A DNA stretch of 64,000 nt from Ferribacterium limneticum (lineage in GTDB: Bacteria > Pseudomonadota > Gammaproteobacteria > Burkholderiales > Rhodocyclaceae): assembly GCF_020510565.1 (NCBI RefSeq), contig NZ_CP075189.1, positions 1,410,501-1,474,500 on the forward strand, read 5' to 3'. Under the pieces are notes generated by a model, which ran no database searches, was not told the DNA's origin, and saw nothing but the letters and a program-made list of their open reading frames with translations. Each line of letters starts with the position of its first letter. The first letter of the stretch is position 1. Positions 24,251 to 35,271 of this stretch are shown here, piece after piece. Made by a program: the position numbers and the translations under genes.

Positions 24251-24664
24251 ATGAATTTCCAGCGTGGCCGCAGCCGGGAAGAGCCGGAAATCAACCTGAT
24301 TCCGTTGATTGACGTATTGCTGGTCATCATCATCTTCCTGATGCTGACCACCACCTATGCCAAGTTCTCCGGGCTGGAGATCAACCTGCCGACGGCCGAC
24401 GCCAGCAAGCAGGCCGAGCAGCCCAACGAGGTCGATGTGGCCGTGACGGCCACTGGCCAGGTGCTGATCAACAAGTCGCCGTTGGCGACCAGTGACGTCA
24501 AGAGCATCGCCGACGGGCTGCGCCGGGCGGCGGGTAGTCGCGAGGATCCGCTGATCGTCATCAACGCCGATGCCAAGGCGACGCATCAAAGCGTCGTCGA
24601 CGTCATGCAGGCGGCGCAGACAGCCGGTTATCCACACATTTCCTTCGCCACCCAGAATCGTTGA
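24251..24664 (+). CDS. exbD: ExbD/TolR family biopolymer transport protein
   Basis: The 137-aa protein has one N-terminal membrane helix (NLIPLIDVLLVIIIFLMLTTT) with the conserved Asp needed for proton transfer, then a periplasmic domain. It starts 3 nt after exbB and its TGA overlaps the lpxK ATG. An exact DnaA-box sequence TTATCCACA occurs near its 3' end (24628-24636). Confidence 0.92.
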   Translation: MNFQRGRSREEPEINLIPLIDVLLVIIIFLMLTTTYAKFSGLEINLPTADASKQAEQPNEVDVAVTATGQVLINKSPLATSDVKSIADGLRRAAGSREDPLIVINADAKATHQSVVDVMQAAQTAGYPHISFATQNR

Positions 24665-25662
24665 TGTTTGCCCGCTGGCTACAGCGACAGTGGTTCGAGC
24701 AACGCCGGCTGACGCCGGCGTTGTGGCTTTTGCTGCCGCTGAATTGGCTCTACAGCCTGTTGAGCGCGCTCAATCGCCGGCTGGCCAAGCCGGTGCGGCT
24801 GCCCGTGCCGGTCATTGTCGTCGGCAACCTGATTGTCGGTGGCGCCGGCAAGACGCCGCTGACCCTCTGGCTGGCGCAGCAACTCACGGCGCGCGGCTGG
24901 CAGCCGGGGATTGTCAGCCGCGGTTACGGGCGCAGCGGCGATGGCGTGGTTTCGGTGAGCGCCAATTCGAGGCCGGAAGAGGTGGGCGATGAACCTTTGC
25001 TCCTCGCCCGGCGCAGCGGGGTGCCGGTCTGCGTCGGCCGCCAGCGCGCCGCCGCTGGCGCTGCCCTGCTTGCGGCGCACCCGGAGGTCAATGTCGTGCT
25101 CTGCGACGACGGCTTGCAACACTACGCGCTGGCCCGCGATGTCGAACTGGTCGTTTTCGACGCGCGCGGCGCCGGCAACGGCTGGCGACTGCCGGTCGGG
25201 CCGCTGCGCGAACCGCTGGGGCGACTTGCCACGGTCGACGCGATTATTGGCAATAATTTGAAATCCCGGTTTGCCGCCTCGGCGCCAACTTTCGACATGA
25301 GGCTGCAGCCCGGCTGCTTTTATCGCCTCGGCGATTCGCAGCAAACCTGTTCGGCCGAGAGCCTGCGTGGCCGCGGCCGGCTGCATGCGCTGGCCGGCAT
25401 CGGCAATCCGGCGCGTTTCTTTCAGACGCTGGAAACGCTGGGATTGAACTGCGAAAATCACCCGTTTCCCGACCATCATCGCTATTCGGCCGCCGATCTG
25501 GATTTTGCCAAAGACGGCATCCTGCTGATGACCGAGAAGGATGCAGTAAAATGCGCCGGACTGACGGCGGGTGAAACCTGGGTTCTGCCCGTCGAGGCCG
25601 AGCTTTCGCCGGCCCTTATTGAACTGATTTTGGAGAAACTCCATGGACGCCAGGCTGCTTGA
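24664..25662 (+). CDS. lpxK: Tetraacyldisaccharide 4'-kinase
   Basis: This 332-aa inner-membrane enzyme phosphorylates the lipid A precursor. It has an N-terminal hydrophobic segment ([13 protein letters not shown]) and the Walker [19 protein letters not shown], then [11 protein letters not shown] and [20 protein letters not shown], all family hallmarks. I took ATG 24664, overlapping the exbD stop, over the TTG one codon earlier. A variant dispersed-motif copy sits inside and encodes [12 protein letters not shown]. Confidence 0.95.
   Translation: MFARWLQRQWFEQRRLTPALWLLLPLNWLYSLLSALNRRLAKPVRLPVPVIVVGNLIVGGAGKTPLTLWLAQQLTARGWQPGIVSRGYGRSGDGVVSVSANSRPEEVGDEPLLLARRSGVPVCVGRQRAAAGAALLAAHPEVNVVLCDDGLQHYALARDVELVVFDARGAGNGWRLPVGPLREPLGRLATVDAIIGNNLKSRFAASAPTFDMRLQPGCFYRLGDSQQTCSAESLRGRGRLHALAGIGNPARFFQTLETLGLNCENHPFPDHHRYSAADLDFAKDGILLMTEKDAVKCAGLTAGETWVLPVEAELSPALIELILEKLHGRQAA
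25230..25265 (+). repeat. Dispersed 36-nt motif, copy 6 (degenerate)
   Basis: CACGGTCGACGCGATT with a good second block AATAATTTGAAAT. In lpxK. Confidence 0.55.
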
Positions 25663-25819
25663 TATTCTCGTCTGCCCGATTTGCAAGGGCAATCTCGAAC
25701 ACCGCAAGGCTGAGAAGGAACTGGTCTGCAAACCCTGCAAGCTGGCCTTCCCGATCCGCGACGACATCCCGATCATGCTCGAGGACGAAGCGCGCCAGCT
25801 CAACGCGGACGGGCAGTAA
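25643..25819 (+). CDS. Trm112/YcaR-family small zinc-ribbon-like protein
   Basis: A 58-aa gene overlaps the end of lpxK by 20 nt and the kdsB start by 1 nt (TAATG). It begins [20 protein letters not shown] and contains a second CKPC pair, then [11 protein letters not shown], the UPF0434 signature. GGAGAAACTCC precedes the ATG. It is regularly found between lpxK and kdsB. Trm112-like proteins act as methyltransferase partners, but the role of this bacterial form is not established. Confidence 0.92.
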   Translation: MDARLLDILVCPICKGNLEHRKAEKELVCKPCKLAFPIRDDIPIMLEDEARQLNADGQ

Positions 25820-26592
25820 TGTCCGGCCTCGCCTTCAAGGTCGTCATCCCGGCGCGTTACGCGTCGACCCGCTTGCCGGGCAAGCCGCTGCTTGATCTCG
25901 GCGGCAAGCCGATGGTCGTCCGGGTGGCCGAGCGGGCGCGTTTGTCGGGCGCCGAGGAAATCTGGGTGGCGACCGATCATCCGGACGTCCGTGCTGCCGC
26001 CGAAGCGCACGAAGTCGCCGCGCTCATGACGCGCAGCGACCATCCGACCGGCACCGACCGTCTGGCCGAGGTCGTCGAACAACGTGGCTGGGGCGGTGAC
26101 ACCATCATCGTCAATGTCCAGGGCGACGAGCCCTTGATCGAGCCTGAGGTCATCCTCCAGACGGCGCGCCAACTGGCTGCCTCCGGCGCCGACATCGCCA
26201 CCGTCGCGCACCCGATCACCGATCCGGCCGATTTCTTCAACCCGAACGTCGTCAAGGTGGTCTGCCGAGCCGATGGCGACGCCGCGTATTTTTCCCGCGC
26301 GCCGATTCCCTATGCTCGTGACCATTTCGCCAGAGAAGCGGGTGGCGAAACGCTGCCAGCCAATTTCCCGGCCTATCGTCACGTCGGTTTGTACGCCTAC
26401 CGCGCTTCGTTTTTGAAGGCTTTTTCCGGGTTGACCGTGGCACCGACCGAACACTTCGAATCGCTCGAGCAGTTGCGCGCCTTGTGGCATGGCTACCGCA
26501 TCAGCGTGACGTTGATCGACGCAGCCCCGGCGCCTGGCGTCGATACGCCCGAAGATGCAGAGCGGATGCGCAAACTGTTTGACCGGGCCTGA
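25819..26592 (+). CDS. kdsB: 3-deoxy-manno-octulosonate cytidylyltransferase
   Basis: The 257-aa enzyme activates Kdo as CMP-Kdo for lipopolysaccharide. Signatures are [32 protein letters not shown], and the late [16 protein letters not shown]. It lies in the lipid A/Kdo group after lpxK. A dispersed motif copy, antisense to the gene, is present near the [19 protein letters not shown] region. Confidence 0.96.
   Translation: MSGLAFKVVIPARYASTRLPGKPLLDLGGKPMVVRVAERARLSGAEEIWVATDHPDVRAAAEAHEVAALMTRSDHPTGTDRLAEVVEQRGWGGDTIIVNVQGDEPLIEPEVILQTARQLAASGADIATVAHPITDPADFFNPNVVKVVCRADGDAAYFSRAPIPYARDHFAREAGGETLPANFPAYRHVGLYAYRASFLKAFSGLTVAPTEHFESLEQLRALWHGYRISVTLIDAAPAPGVDTPEDAERMRKLFDRA
26404..26439 (-). 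repeat. Dispersed 36-nt motif, copy 7
   Basis: CACGGTCAACCCGGAAAAA (one extra C, as in copy 12), second block CAAAAACGAAG. In kdsB. Confidence 0.65.
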
Positions 26593-26675
26593 AATTCCGA
26601 GTAATTTTTCGCCTTTAGAGAACGGCCGTCACAGACGCTGAAACGAAGCCGATAACAATAATTTTCAATAGTTAA

Positions 26676-27347
<672 letters not shown>

Positions 27348-27356
27348 GGGACGAAG

Positions 27357-28616
27357 ATGACGGTGAAAAACGCCTTCTACGCACAGTCAGGGGGCGTTAC
27401 CGCCGTCATCAATGCAACGGCGTGCGGCCTGATCCAGGAAGCACGTCGTCATACCGACAGGATCGGGAAAGTGTACGCCGGCCGCGATGGCATTATCGGT
27501 GCGCTGACCGAAGACCTGATCGATACCAGCCTCGAATCCGACGAGGACATTGCCCGCCTGCGCTCGACGCCGGGCGGCGCCTTCGGTTCCTGCCGCTACA
27601 AACTGAAAAGCCTAGAAGAGCATCGCGCCCAGTACGAGCGCCTGATCGATGTCTTCAAAGCGCATGACATTGGCTACTTCTTCTACAACGGCGGCAACGA
27701 TTCCATGGACACCGCCTGGAAAGTGTCGCAGATCGCCGAAAAGATGGGCTACCCGGTAGTTTGCGTCGGGGTGCCGAAGACCGTCGACAACGATCTGCCG
27801 CTGACCGATTGCTGCCCGGGCTTCGGCTCGGTCGCCAAGTATGTCGCCACCTCGATCCGTGAGGCCGGCTACGACGTCGCCTCGATGGCGCGCACCTCCA
27901 CCAAGATTTTTGTCCTCGAAGTCATGGGCCGTCACGCTGGCTGGATTACCGCCGCCTGTGGTCTGGCTTCGGAGAATGTCGGCGAACCGCCGCACATCCT
28001 GCTCTTTCCCGAGGTTCCGTTTGATCCGGAGCGCTTTCTGGCGCGCGCCGATGAGTGCGTCAAGCTGTATGGCTATTGCACCGTCGCTGTCTCCGAAGGC
28101 TTGTCCGATGCTTCCGGCAAGCTGATTGCCGAATCCGGTACCAAGGATGCTTTCGGGCACTCCCAGTTGGGCGGTGTCGGACAGATCGTGGCGCAGTTGA
28201 TCAAGGACAAGCTCGGCTACAAATATCACTGGGCGCTGGCCGACTACCTGCAGCGCTCGGCCCGCCACCTGGCTTCGCGGACCGATATCGAGCAGGCGCA
28301 TGCCCTGGGCGTTGCTGCGGTGGACCTGGCTTTGCAGGGCAAAAATGCCGTGATGGCGACCATCAATCGTCTGGCCGATGCCCCATATCGCTGGGAAATC
28401 GGCGATGCGCCGCTCAAGGACATCGCCAATGTCGAACGCAAGATGCCTCCCGAATTCATCTCGGCTGATGGATTTCATATCACCGATGCCTGCCGTGCCT
28501 ACCTGCAACCGCTGATCGAAGGCGAGGAGCCGCCGCCGTACCGCAAGGGGCTCCCCGATTATGTGCGTTTGAAGAACGTTTCCATTACTAGAAAGCTGGG
28601 GGCGTTCAACGTGTAG
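27357..28616 (+). CDS. pfp: Pyrophosphate-dependent 6-phosphofructokinase
   Basis: The 419-aa enzyme phosphorylates fructose 6-phosphate using PPi. The donor site reads [13 protein letters not shown], with the PPi-type Asn/Asp-Ser rather than the ATP-type GGDGS, and [27 protein letters not shown] and FPEVPFDPE follow. The reaction is reversible, so it can serve glycolysis and gluconeogenesis. It is directly upstream of the H+-pyrophosphatase gene, which shares PPi as substrate. Confidence 0.92.
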   Translation: MTVKNAFYAQSGGVTAVINATACGLIQEARRHTDRIGKVYAGRDGIIGALTEDLIDTSLESDEDIARLRSTPGGAFGSCRYKLKSLEEHRAQYERLIDVFKAHDIGYFFYNGGNDSMDTAWKVSQIAEKMGYPVVCVGVPKTVDNDLPLTDCCPGFGSVAKYVATSIREAGYDVASMARTSTKIFVLEVMGRHAGWITAACGLASENVGEPPHILLFPEVPFDPERFLARADECVKLYGYCTVAVSEGLSDASGKLIAESGTKDAFGHSQLGGVGQIVAQLIKDKLGYKYHWALADYLQRSARHLASRTDIEQAHALGVAAVDLALQGKNAVMATINRLADAPYRWEIGDAPLKDIANVERKMPPEFISADGFHITDACRAYLQPLIEGEEPPPYRKGLPDYVRLKNVSITRKLGAFNV

Positions 28617-28641
28617 TTCCATCAATCTAGGGAGGGAGTGT

Positions 28642-30708
28642 ATGTCTACACCGTTGTGGTTGGCGCTTGGGTGCGCCGTTCTAGCAGTGTTGTACGGCTG
28701 GGTTTCCAGTCAGCAGATCCTCGCGTTGCCAGCCGGCAACGAGCGCATGAAAGAGATTGCCAAGGCAATTCAGGAAGGCGCGGAGGCATACCTCAGCCGA
28801 CAGTACAAGACCATCGCCATGGTCGGTATTGTCCTCTTCCTGGTGATCGGTTTTATTCCCAAGCTTGGCTGGCTGACCGCCTTCGGTTTCCTGATCGGCG
28901 CAGTGCTTTCCGGCGCTGCCGGGTTTATCGGCATGAACGTTTCGGTGCGCGCCAATGTGCGCACGGCAGAAGCAGCGCGTAGCGGCATTTCGGCCGCACT
29001 CGATGTCGCCTTCAAGGGCGGCGCGATTACCGGCATGCTGGTGGTCGGGCTTGGGTTGCTCGGTGTCGCTGGTTACTTCGCTTTCCTCAAGTCGGCCAAT
29101 GGTCCCGGCGCCGACTTGCACCATGTCATCGAACCGCTGGTTGGCCTGGCCTTCGGCTCCTCGCTGATTTCGATCTTTGCCCGTCTGGGCGGCGGCATCT
29201 TCACCAAGGGGGCTGACGTTGGCGCCGACCTGGTGGGCAAGGTCGAGGCCGGTATTCCCGAGGACGACCCGCGCAATCCGGCGGTGATCGCCGACAACGT
29301 CGGTGACAACGTTGGCGACTGCGCCGGTATGGCCGCTGACCTGTTCGAGACCTACGTCGTGACCGTGGTGGCCACCATGGTTCTGGCCGCGCTGATCATC
29401 AAGACGGCAACCGGTCTGGGCGAAAACTTCGTGCTTTATCCGTTAGCGCTGGGCGGCGTGTCGATCATCGCCTCCATCGTTGGTTGCTATTTCGTCAAGG
29501 CGACCGAAGGCGGCAAGATCATGGCGGCTCTTTATCGCGGCCTGATTGTCGCCGGCGTGCTGGCCCTGGTCTTCTATTACCCGGTCACCTCCTGGCTGAT
29601 CGGTGCGGGTGCCACGTTGCCCGACGGTAGTGTGATCAACACCATGACCATGTTCGGCTGCTCCGTCGTCGGCCTGGTGCTGACCGCTGCGCTGGTTTGG
29701 ATCACCGAGTACTACACCGGCACCGATTACGCGCCGGTGAAACACGTTGCCGCTGCTTGTCAGACCGGCCACGCCACCAACATCATTGCCGGTATCGGCG
29801 TGTCGATGAAATCGACCGCCTGGCCGGTGCTCTCGGTCTGTGCCGCCATCTGGGCTGCCTTTGCGATGGGCGGGCTGTTCGGTATCGCCATTGCCGCCAC
29901 ATCCATGCTGTCGATGGCCGGTATCGTCGTGGCGCTTGATGCCTACGGTCCGATCACCGACAACGCCGGCGGCATTGCCGAAATGGCCGAATTGCCGAAG
30001 GAAGTGCGCAACGTTACCGATCCGCTCGATGCCGTCGGCAACACGACGAAGGCCGTGACCAAGGGTTACGCCATCGGCTCCGCCGGTCTGGCGGCTCTGG
30101 TGCTCTTTGCTGACTACACCCATGGTCTGGAGGCCGTGTCGGGCAAGGTCTTCACCTTTGACCTGTCCAATCACCTGGTCATCATCGGCCTCTTCATCGG
30201 TGGCCTGATTCCCTTCCTGTTCGGTGCCATGGCCATGGAAGCGGTGGGGCGTTCAGCCGGTGCCGTGGTCGTCGAGGTCCGTCGCCAGTTCAAGGAAATT
30301 CCGGGCATCATGGAAGGGACGGCCAAGCCGGATTATTCGCGTGCCGTCGATATGTTGACCGTGGCGGCGATCAAGGAAATGATGATTCCGTCGATCCTGC
30401 CGGTCGCCGTGCCTATCGTGGTTGGTCTGGTTCTCGGTCCGGTCGCTCTCGGTGGTCTGTTGGTCGGTACCATCGTGACGGGCCTGTTCGTTGCCATTTC
30501 GATGACGACGGGTGGCGGTGCTTGGGACAATGCCAAGAAGTACATTGAGGATGGTCACTTCGGCGGTAAGGGCTCGGATGCGCACAAAGCGGCCGTGACG
30601 GGCGATACGGTCGGCGATCCCTATAAGGATACGGCCGGGCCAGCCGTTAACCCGCTGATCAAGATCATCAACCTGGTTGCCTTGTTGATTGTTCCGCTGA
30701 TAGCTTGA
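28642..30708 (+). CDS. hppA: Membrane-bound proton-translocating pyrophosphatase
   Basis: The 688-aa, roughly 16-helix protein couples PPi hydrolysis to H+ transport. Catalytic segments are [20 protein letters not shown] and [20 protein letters not shown], and late [14 protein letters not shown] and [15 protein letters not shown]. The K+-dependence site reads [15 protein letters not shown]; Lys instead of Ala at the NTT(A/K)A position predicts the K+-independent type. The gene has a strong GGGAGGGAG ribosome site and ends at a terminator. Confidence 0.95.
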   Translation: MSTPLWLALGCAVLAVLYGWVSSQQILALPAGNERMKEIAKAIQEGAEAYLSRQYKTIAMVGIVLFLVIGFIPKLGWLTAFGFLIGAVLSGAAGFIGMNVSVRANVRTAEAARSGISAALDVAFKGGAITGMLVVGLGLLGVAGYFAFLKSANGPGADLHHVIEPLVGLAFGSSLISIFARLGGGIFTKGADVGADLVGKVEAGIPEDDPRNPAVIADNVGDNVGDCAGMAADLFETYVVTVVATMVLAALIIKTATGLGENFVLYPLALGGVSIIASIVGCYFVKATEGGKIMAALYRGLIVAGVLALVFYYPVTSWLIGAGATLPDGSVINTMTMFGCSVVGLVLTAALVWITEYYTGTDYAPVKHVAAACQTGHATNIIAGIGVSMKSTAWPVLSVCAAIWAAFAMGGLFGIAIAATSMLSMAGIVVALDAYGPITDNAGGIAEMAELPKEVRNVTDPLDAVGNTTKAVTKGYAIGSAGLAALVLFADYTHGLEAVSGKVFTFDLSNHLVIIGLFIGGLIPFLFGAMAMEAVGRSAGAVVVEVRRQFKEIPGIMEGTAKPDYSRAVDMLTVAAIKEMMIPSILPVAVPIVVGLVLGPVALGGLLVGTIVTGLFVAISMTTGGGAWDNAKKYIEDGHFGGKGSDAHKAAVTGDTVGDPYKDTAGPAVNPLIKIINLVALLIVPLIA

Positions 30709-30729
30709 TTTGCGGTATTGTTTTGAAGG

Positions 30730-30752
30730 AGGCGGCTGCGGCCGCCTTTTTT
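30730..30752 (+). terminator. Terminator after hppA
   Basis: AGGCGGC, loop TGCG, GCCGCCTTTTTT, 21 nt after the hppA stop. Confidence 0.85.
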
Positions 30753-30815
30753 ACATTTCTTTGATTTGTGATTTTCAAGCCAAGTTAGAATCTGCAAAAG
30801 AAATCTGGGAGTGGC

Positions 30816-32993
30816 ATGAGTGAAGTAGCAAGCGGTTCGGCCGGCGTCGGCAATTCCGGTGTGCGGGAAGATATCCTGCACCATGACCCCTTGCTCGACT
30901 GTCTGGTCGAGTTGACGCGAATTTACGGACGCCCGAGTACGCGGGCTGCGCTGGTTGCCGGACTGCCCCTCGAGAAAGGTTCGCTGACGCCTTCGTTGTT
31001 TGGCCGTGCTGCAAGTCGCTCCGGACTTTCCGCCAAAGTGGTCAAGCGTTCTCTGGATCGCGTCAATGATGCGCTCCTGCCGGCCGTACTTTTGCTGGAG
31101 GGTGACGAGGCCTGCGTATTGCTCGGCTGGGACGAGTCCGGCCAAACAGCCCGCTTGCTCTTTCCGGAAACCGGCCAGGGCTCCCACCAGATGGCGCGCG
31201 AAGATTTGGCTCGTCGCTACACGGGAATTGCTATTTTTGCCCGGCCGCATTTCCGCTTTGACAGTCGCACTCCGCAGGTTGGCGATGTCAAGCTTCGCCA
31301 CTGGTTCTGGGGCGCTTTGGCCGAGCAGATGCCGATCTACCGCGACGTCCTTGGCGCCGCTTTGCTGATCAACGTGATGGCCTTGGCCATGCCGCTGTTC
31401 ACGATGAATGTCTATGATCGCGTCGTCCCCAACCGGGCGATGGAAACGCTATGGGTTCTGGCCTTGGGCGTTGTGTTGATCATTGGTGTCGACATGGTTC
31501 TGCGCTCCTTGCGCGGTTATTTCATCGATCTGGCCGGGGCGCGGATCGACATCAAGCTTTCCGCTTCGATCATGGAGCGCGTGCTCGGCGTGCGCATGGA
31601 GTCCAGGCCGGCGGCGGTCGGTGCATTTGCCTCGAACCTGCGCTCCTTCGAGTCGGTTCGGGATTTCATAACATCGGCTTCGGTCACGGCTTTCATCGAC
31701 TTGCCGTTTGCCCTGCTTTTCGTTCTGGTGATTGCCCTGATTGCCTGGCAACTGATCATTCCAGTGTTGCTGGCCATCGTCTTCGTGGTGATCTATGCCT
31801 ATGTGCTTCAGCACAAGATGCATGCACTTTCGGAAACGACCTATCGAGCGGGAGCCTTGCGCAATGCGACCTTGATCGAAAGCCTGACCGCGCTGGAAAC
31901 CATTAAGACGCAAGGTGCCGAAGGGCTGATGCAAGCCAAGTGGGAAAAGACGGTTTCCTACGTCGCCGGTATAAACAACCAGATGCGTTTTCTGTCTGCC
32001 GCCGCGACCAACGGGGCAATGGAAATCCAGCAGATCGTCAATGTCGTGGTCGTCATTGCCGGCGTTTATCTGATTGGTGATGGGAAGCTCAGTATGGGCG
32101 GCCTGATCGCCTGCACGATGCTGACCTCCCGGGCGGTGGCGCCCCTGGGGCAGATGGTCGGTTTGCTGATGCAATACCACAACGCCAAGGTGGCGCTGAC
32201 TTCGCTTGAACAGATCATGCACAACCCGGTTGAACGACCGGCCGATGCCAACTTTGTGCATCGCCCGGAACTGAAGGGAAATATCGAATTCCGCGATGTC
32301 CAGTTCAGCTACCCGAATTGCCAGGTGGCTGCCTTGAAGGGCCTGACCTGCCGGATCAACGAAGGCGAAAAGGTCGTGGTGATCGGCCGTATCGGGTCGG
32401 GCAAGACGACCCTGCAGAAATTGCTGCTCGGCCTGTATCAGCCGACCGGTGGGGCGGTCAGCATTGATGGCGTCGACCTTCGTCAGCTCGACCCCGCCGA
32501 TCTTCGGCGCAATATCGGCTACGTCGCGCAGGATGTCACTTTGTTCTATGGCACGCTGCGCGAAAACATTTCGATCGGTGCGCCCTATGCCGACGACGCT
32601 ACCATCGTGGCGGCCGCCGAGGCGGGTGGCTTGACTGAGTTCGTCAATCGCCATCCGGATGGTTTTGACATGATGATCGGCGAGCGGGGCGATTCCCTTT
32701 CGGGCGGTCAGCGGCAGGGTGTGGCGATTGCCCGGGCCTTCCTCATGGATCCGCCGATTCTGTTGCTTGACGAGCCAACCAGCGCCATGGACTTTTCCTC
32801 CGAGCAGCAATTCAAGGAGCGCCTGAAGGTCATGGCGGGGCACAAGACGGTCCTGATCGTTACGCATCGCAACAGCCTGCTTGATCTTGCCACCCGGGTA
32901 CTCGTCGTCGACGATGGGCGCATCGTGGCCGATGGTCCGCGCGACCAGGTTATTCAGGCGCTGCAGAGCGGCCGGATCGGGAGGGCGTCATGA
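30816..32993 (+). CDS. Type I secretion system permease/ATPase (LapB-like)
   Basis: This 725-aa ABC exporter has a C39-like N-terminal domain (about 20-140) that lacks the catalytic Cys, as in HlyB/LapB. Membrane segments lie between about 160 and 440. The ATPase domain has Walker A VIGRIGSGKTTLQK, signature SLSGGQRQGVAIARAF and Walker B ILLLDEPTSAMD. Its stop overlaps the fusion-protein gene by 4 nt, and the giant adhesin two genes on is its probable substrate. The outer-membrane TolC-like partner is not in the window. Confidence 0.92.
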   Translation: MSEVASGSAGVGNSGVREDILHHDPLLDCLVELTRIYGRPSTRAALVAGLPLEKGSLTPSLFGRAASRSGLSAKVVKRSLDRVNDALLPAVLLLEGDEACVLLGWDESGQTARLLFPETGQGSHQMAREDLARRYTGIAIFARPHFRFDSRTPQVGDVKLRHWFWGALAEQMPIYRDVLGAALLINVMALAMPLFTMNVYDRVVPNRAMETLWVLALGVVLIIGVDMVLRSLRGYFIDLAGARIDIKLSASIMERVLGVRMESRPAAVGAFASNLRSFESVRDFITSASVTAFIDLPFALLFVLVIALIAWQLIIPVLLAIVFVVIYAYVLQHKMHALSETTYRAGALRNATLIESLTALETIKTQGAEGLMQAKWEKTVSYVAGINNQMRFLSAAATNGAMEIQQIVNVVVVIAGVYLIGDGKLSMGGLIACTMLTSRAVAPLGQMVGLLMQYHNAKVALTSLEQIMHNPVERPADANFVHRPELKGNIEFRDVQFSYPNCQVAALKGLTCRINEGEKVVVIGRIGSGKTTLQKLLLGLYQPTGGAVSIDGVDLRQLDPADLRRNIGYVAQDVTLFYGTLRENISIGAPYADDATIVAAAEAGGLTEFVNRHPDGFDMMIGERGDSLSGGQRQGVAIARAFLMDPPILLLDEPTSAMDFSSEQQFKERLKVMAGHKTVLIVTHRNSLLDLATRVLVVDDGRIVADGPRDQVIQALQSGRIGRAS

Positions 32994-34405
32994 AGCGCCT
33001 GAAAGCGATTCTGGGGGCGGTGCACGCCTGGCTGGAGCGCGTTGCTCAAAAGGCGATGCCCTATGTCGAGCGCATCCTTGGGCGCCTGCCAAGCCGGGAG
33101 GAGGTCGAAGTCGTCGATTTTGCCAGCGATGCCGATCTGGCCATGCTGCGTCAGGAACCTCTCCGGGCGCGCGTGTTGTTACGTTCGATCGGGATTGTCT
33201 TTGCTGTCTTCGTCATGTGGGCGGCTGTTGCGCAACTGGATGAGGTAACGCGGGGCGAGGGCAAGGTGATTCCTTCCCGGCAAGTCCAGGTTTTGCAGAG
33301 TATCGATGGTGGCCTTGTTTCCGAGATACTGGTGCGCGAAGGCGAGGTCGTGCAGGCCGAGCAGTTGCTGATCAAGATAGATGAAACCCGCTTCGTTTCC
33401 TCGGTCAAGGAAAACCAGGCCCAGTATCTTGGGCTGGTGGCAAGGGCGGCCCGCCTGCGCGCCATTTCGGAAGGCAAGCCATTCGTTCCGCCGGAGGAGG
33501 TCATGAAGGCCGACCCGTCCATCGTCGCGCAGGAACGCCAGTTTTACGAGGCCAGAAACGACGAGTTGACGGCGGCTGTTTCAATTGCCCGCCAGCAGCT
33601 CAATCAACGCCATCAGGAGCTGAACGAAGCGCAGGCGAAGCGGGCGCAGGCCTCACAGGGGTATGAACTGACCTCCAAGGAGCTCGCCGTCACGCGGCCC
33701 CTGATCAACTCCGGGGCGATTTCCGAAGTCGAGTTGCTGCGTCTGGAGCGCGACGTTTCCCGCTATCGTGGCGAACGCGATATGGCTTCTGCCCAGATAT
33801 CCCGGGTCCAGTCATCGATCAATGAGGCGCAACGCAAGATCGAGGAGGTCGAACTGACTTTCCGCAACGATGCCAGCAAGGAACTTTCCGAAGTCATGTC
33901 CAAGCTGAACAGCCTGGCTGAAGGAAGCGTTGCCCTGTCGGATCGGGTCAAGCAGTCGTCCATTCGTTCCCCCGTCAAGGGCACGGTCAAGCGTTTGCTG
34001 GTCAATACCGTCGGTGGGGTGATCCAGCCCGGCAAGGACATGATCGAGATTGTCCCCCTCGAAGATACCCTGTTGCTCGAAGCGCGCGTATTGCCGCGGG
34101 ATATCGCCTTCCTGCGCCCAGGGCAGCCGGTGATCGTCAAATTCACCGCCTATGACTTTTCAATCTATGGCGGCCTTGACGGAACGCTTGAACACATCGG
34201 CGCCGACACCGTGATGGACGACAAGGGAAATGCCTTCTACACAGTGCGGGTCCGTACCAACAAGCCTGGTTTTGGCGATGCCAACCTGCCGATCATTCCC
34301 GGCATGATCGCCGAGGTTGATGTTTTGACCGGCAAGAAGAGTGTTCTGGCCTATATGCTCAAGCCGGTCCTGCGGGCCAAGAGTGTGGCCTTGACGGAGC
34401 GTTGA
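32990..34405 (+). CDS. HlyD family membrane fusion protein (LapC-like)
   Basis: This 471-aa periplasmic adaptor has one N-terminal membrane helix (RSIGIVFAVFVMWAAVAQLDE), the lipoyl half-motifs GEGKVIPSRQVQVLQ and VSEILVREGEVVQ, a long coiled coil (about 180-310) and the C-terminal YDFSIYGGLDGTLEHI and GMIAEVDVLTGKKSVL typical of type I secretion adaptors. ATGA overlap upstream and downstream, so the three genes form one translation-coupled unit. Confidence 0.93.
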   Translation: MKRLKAILGAVHAWLERVAQKAMPYVERILGRLPSREEVEVVDFASDADLAMLRQEPLRARVLLRSIGIVFAVFVMWAAVAQLDEVTRGEGKVIPSRQVQVLQSIDGGLVSEILVREGEVVQAEQLLIKIDETRFVSSVKENQAQYLGLVARAARLRAISEGKPFVPPEEVMKADPSIVAQERQFYEARNDELTAAVSIARQQLNQRHQELNEAQAKRAQASQGYELTSKELAVTRPLINSGAISEVELLRLERDVSRYRGERDMASAQISRVQSSINEAQRKIEEVELTFRNDASKELSEVMSKLNSLAEGSVALSDRVKQSSIRSPVKGTVKRLLVNTVGGVIQPGKDMIEIVPLEDTLLLEARVLPRDIAFLRPGQPVIVKFTAYDFSIYGGLDGTLEHIGADTVMDDKGNAFYTVRVRTNKPGFGDANLPIIPGMIAEVDVLTGKKSVLAYMLKPVLRAKSVALTER

Positions 34406-35019
34406 TGATTCATTGCTTTGTTGACCGCGATGCACAGGCGCTGCCATCGTGGCTGGAGGCCTTCCCGGAGGCGCGAGTGGTGCGTCGGGATGCTGTGCCA
34501 GTACCCGCCGAGGGGGAGCTGAGGGTTATCTGGTGCCGGTGCCGTCCGCAGGAAAGTCTCGCGTCGATATTGGGTGCATTGACAATTGCGCCGTCGCAGA
34601 TCGTCGTCGTCCTCGCCGACGAGCCGGGCGACGCCATCATTGCCGAAGCCTGCGCCCTGGGCGCCTCCGGCTGTTGCAATACCTACGCGGCGCCGGAGGT
34701 GTTGCGTCAGGTCGCCCTCGTCGTCGAAAATGGCGGACTGTGGATTGGTCAGTCCTTGCTGCAAAGACTAGTCGGCAGCACCGCCAGGGCTCTCGAGGTG
34801 CGTCCCGAGGCCAGGGTGGATACCTGGTCGGCCCTGCTTTCCGAACGCGAGTCACAAGTGGCAAAGCTCGTCGCCGGCGGTGCCAGCAACAAGGAAATCG
34901 CCGACCAGCTTTCGATTACCGAAAGAACGGTCAAGGCGCATTTGTCCGCAGTTTTCGAGAAACTTGCCTTGCGCGACCGCCTGCAGCTGTCACTGCGCAT
35001 CAACGGCGTAAACCTGTAG
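34405..35019 (+). CDS. LuxR-type (NarL/FixJ-like) response regulator
   Basis: With ATG 34405 the protein has 204 aa. The N-terminal part is a degenerate receiver-like fold (HCFVDRDAQALPSWLEAF; VVVLADEPGDAIIAEACALG) without the usual phospho-accepting aspartate pocket. The C-terminal HTH is clear: LSERESQVAKLVAGGASNKEIADQLS then TERTVKAHLSAVFEKL. It is coupled to the secretion genes and lies just before the adhesin, so it probably controls the adhesin or exporter. Signal unknown. Confidence 0.85.
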   Translation: MIHCFVDRDAQALPSWLEAFPEARVVRRDAVPVPAEGELRVIWCRCRPQESLASILGALTIAPSQIVVVLADEPGDAIIAEACALGASGCCNTYAAPEVLRQVALVVENGGLWIGQSLLQRLVGSTARALEVRPEARVDTWSALLSERESQVAKLVAGGASNKEIADQLSITERTVKAHLSAVFEKLALRDRLQLSLRINGVNL

Positions 35020-35076
35020 GGCAATATGCCTGATCAGCTTGGCGTCAAATCCTTGAAAAGCCGACGCGTCGACTTC

Positions 35077-35112
35077 CACGGTCAACCGGAAATTTTTGCC
35101 AAATTTGAAATA
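35077..35112 (+). repeat. Dispersed 36-nt motif, copy 8
   Basis: Perfect core, second block AAATTTGAAAT. In the 252-nt gap before the adhesin gene, where I see no other firm feature. Confidence 0.9.
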
Positions 35113-35271
35113 TTCTGACCAGGTAAATTTCTCCTTGAAAATCCCCGTGAAGGCTCGCGAAAGCGTGAAATAACTCACATTTAGTCGCCATACTGTACTT
35201 TGGTTCAATAGCTGGACAGGCATCGTTGCACTTACACTTTTAGCATTGCTAATAGTGTCTGGAGTTTCACC

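Noticed and set aside
30350..30370. Partial dispersed motif in hppA (GTTGACCGTGG)
   Set aside because: Only the first nine core bases match; the GGAAA and second A/T block are absent.
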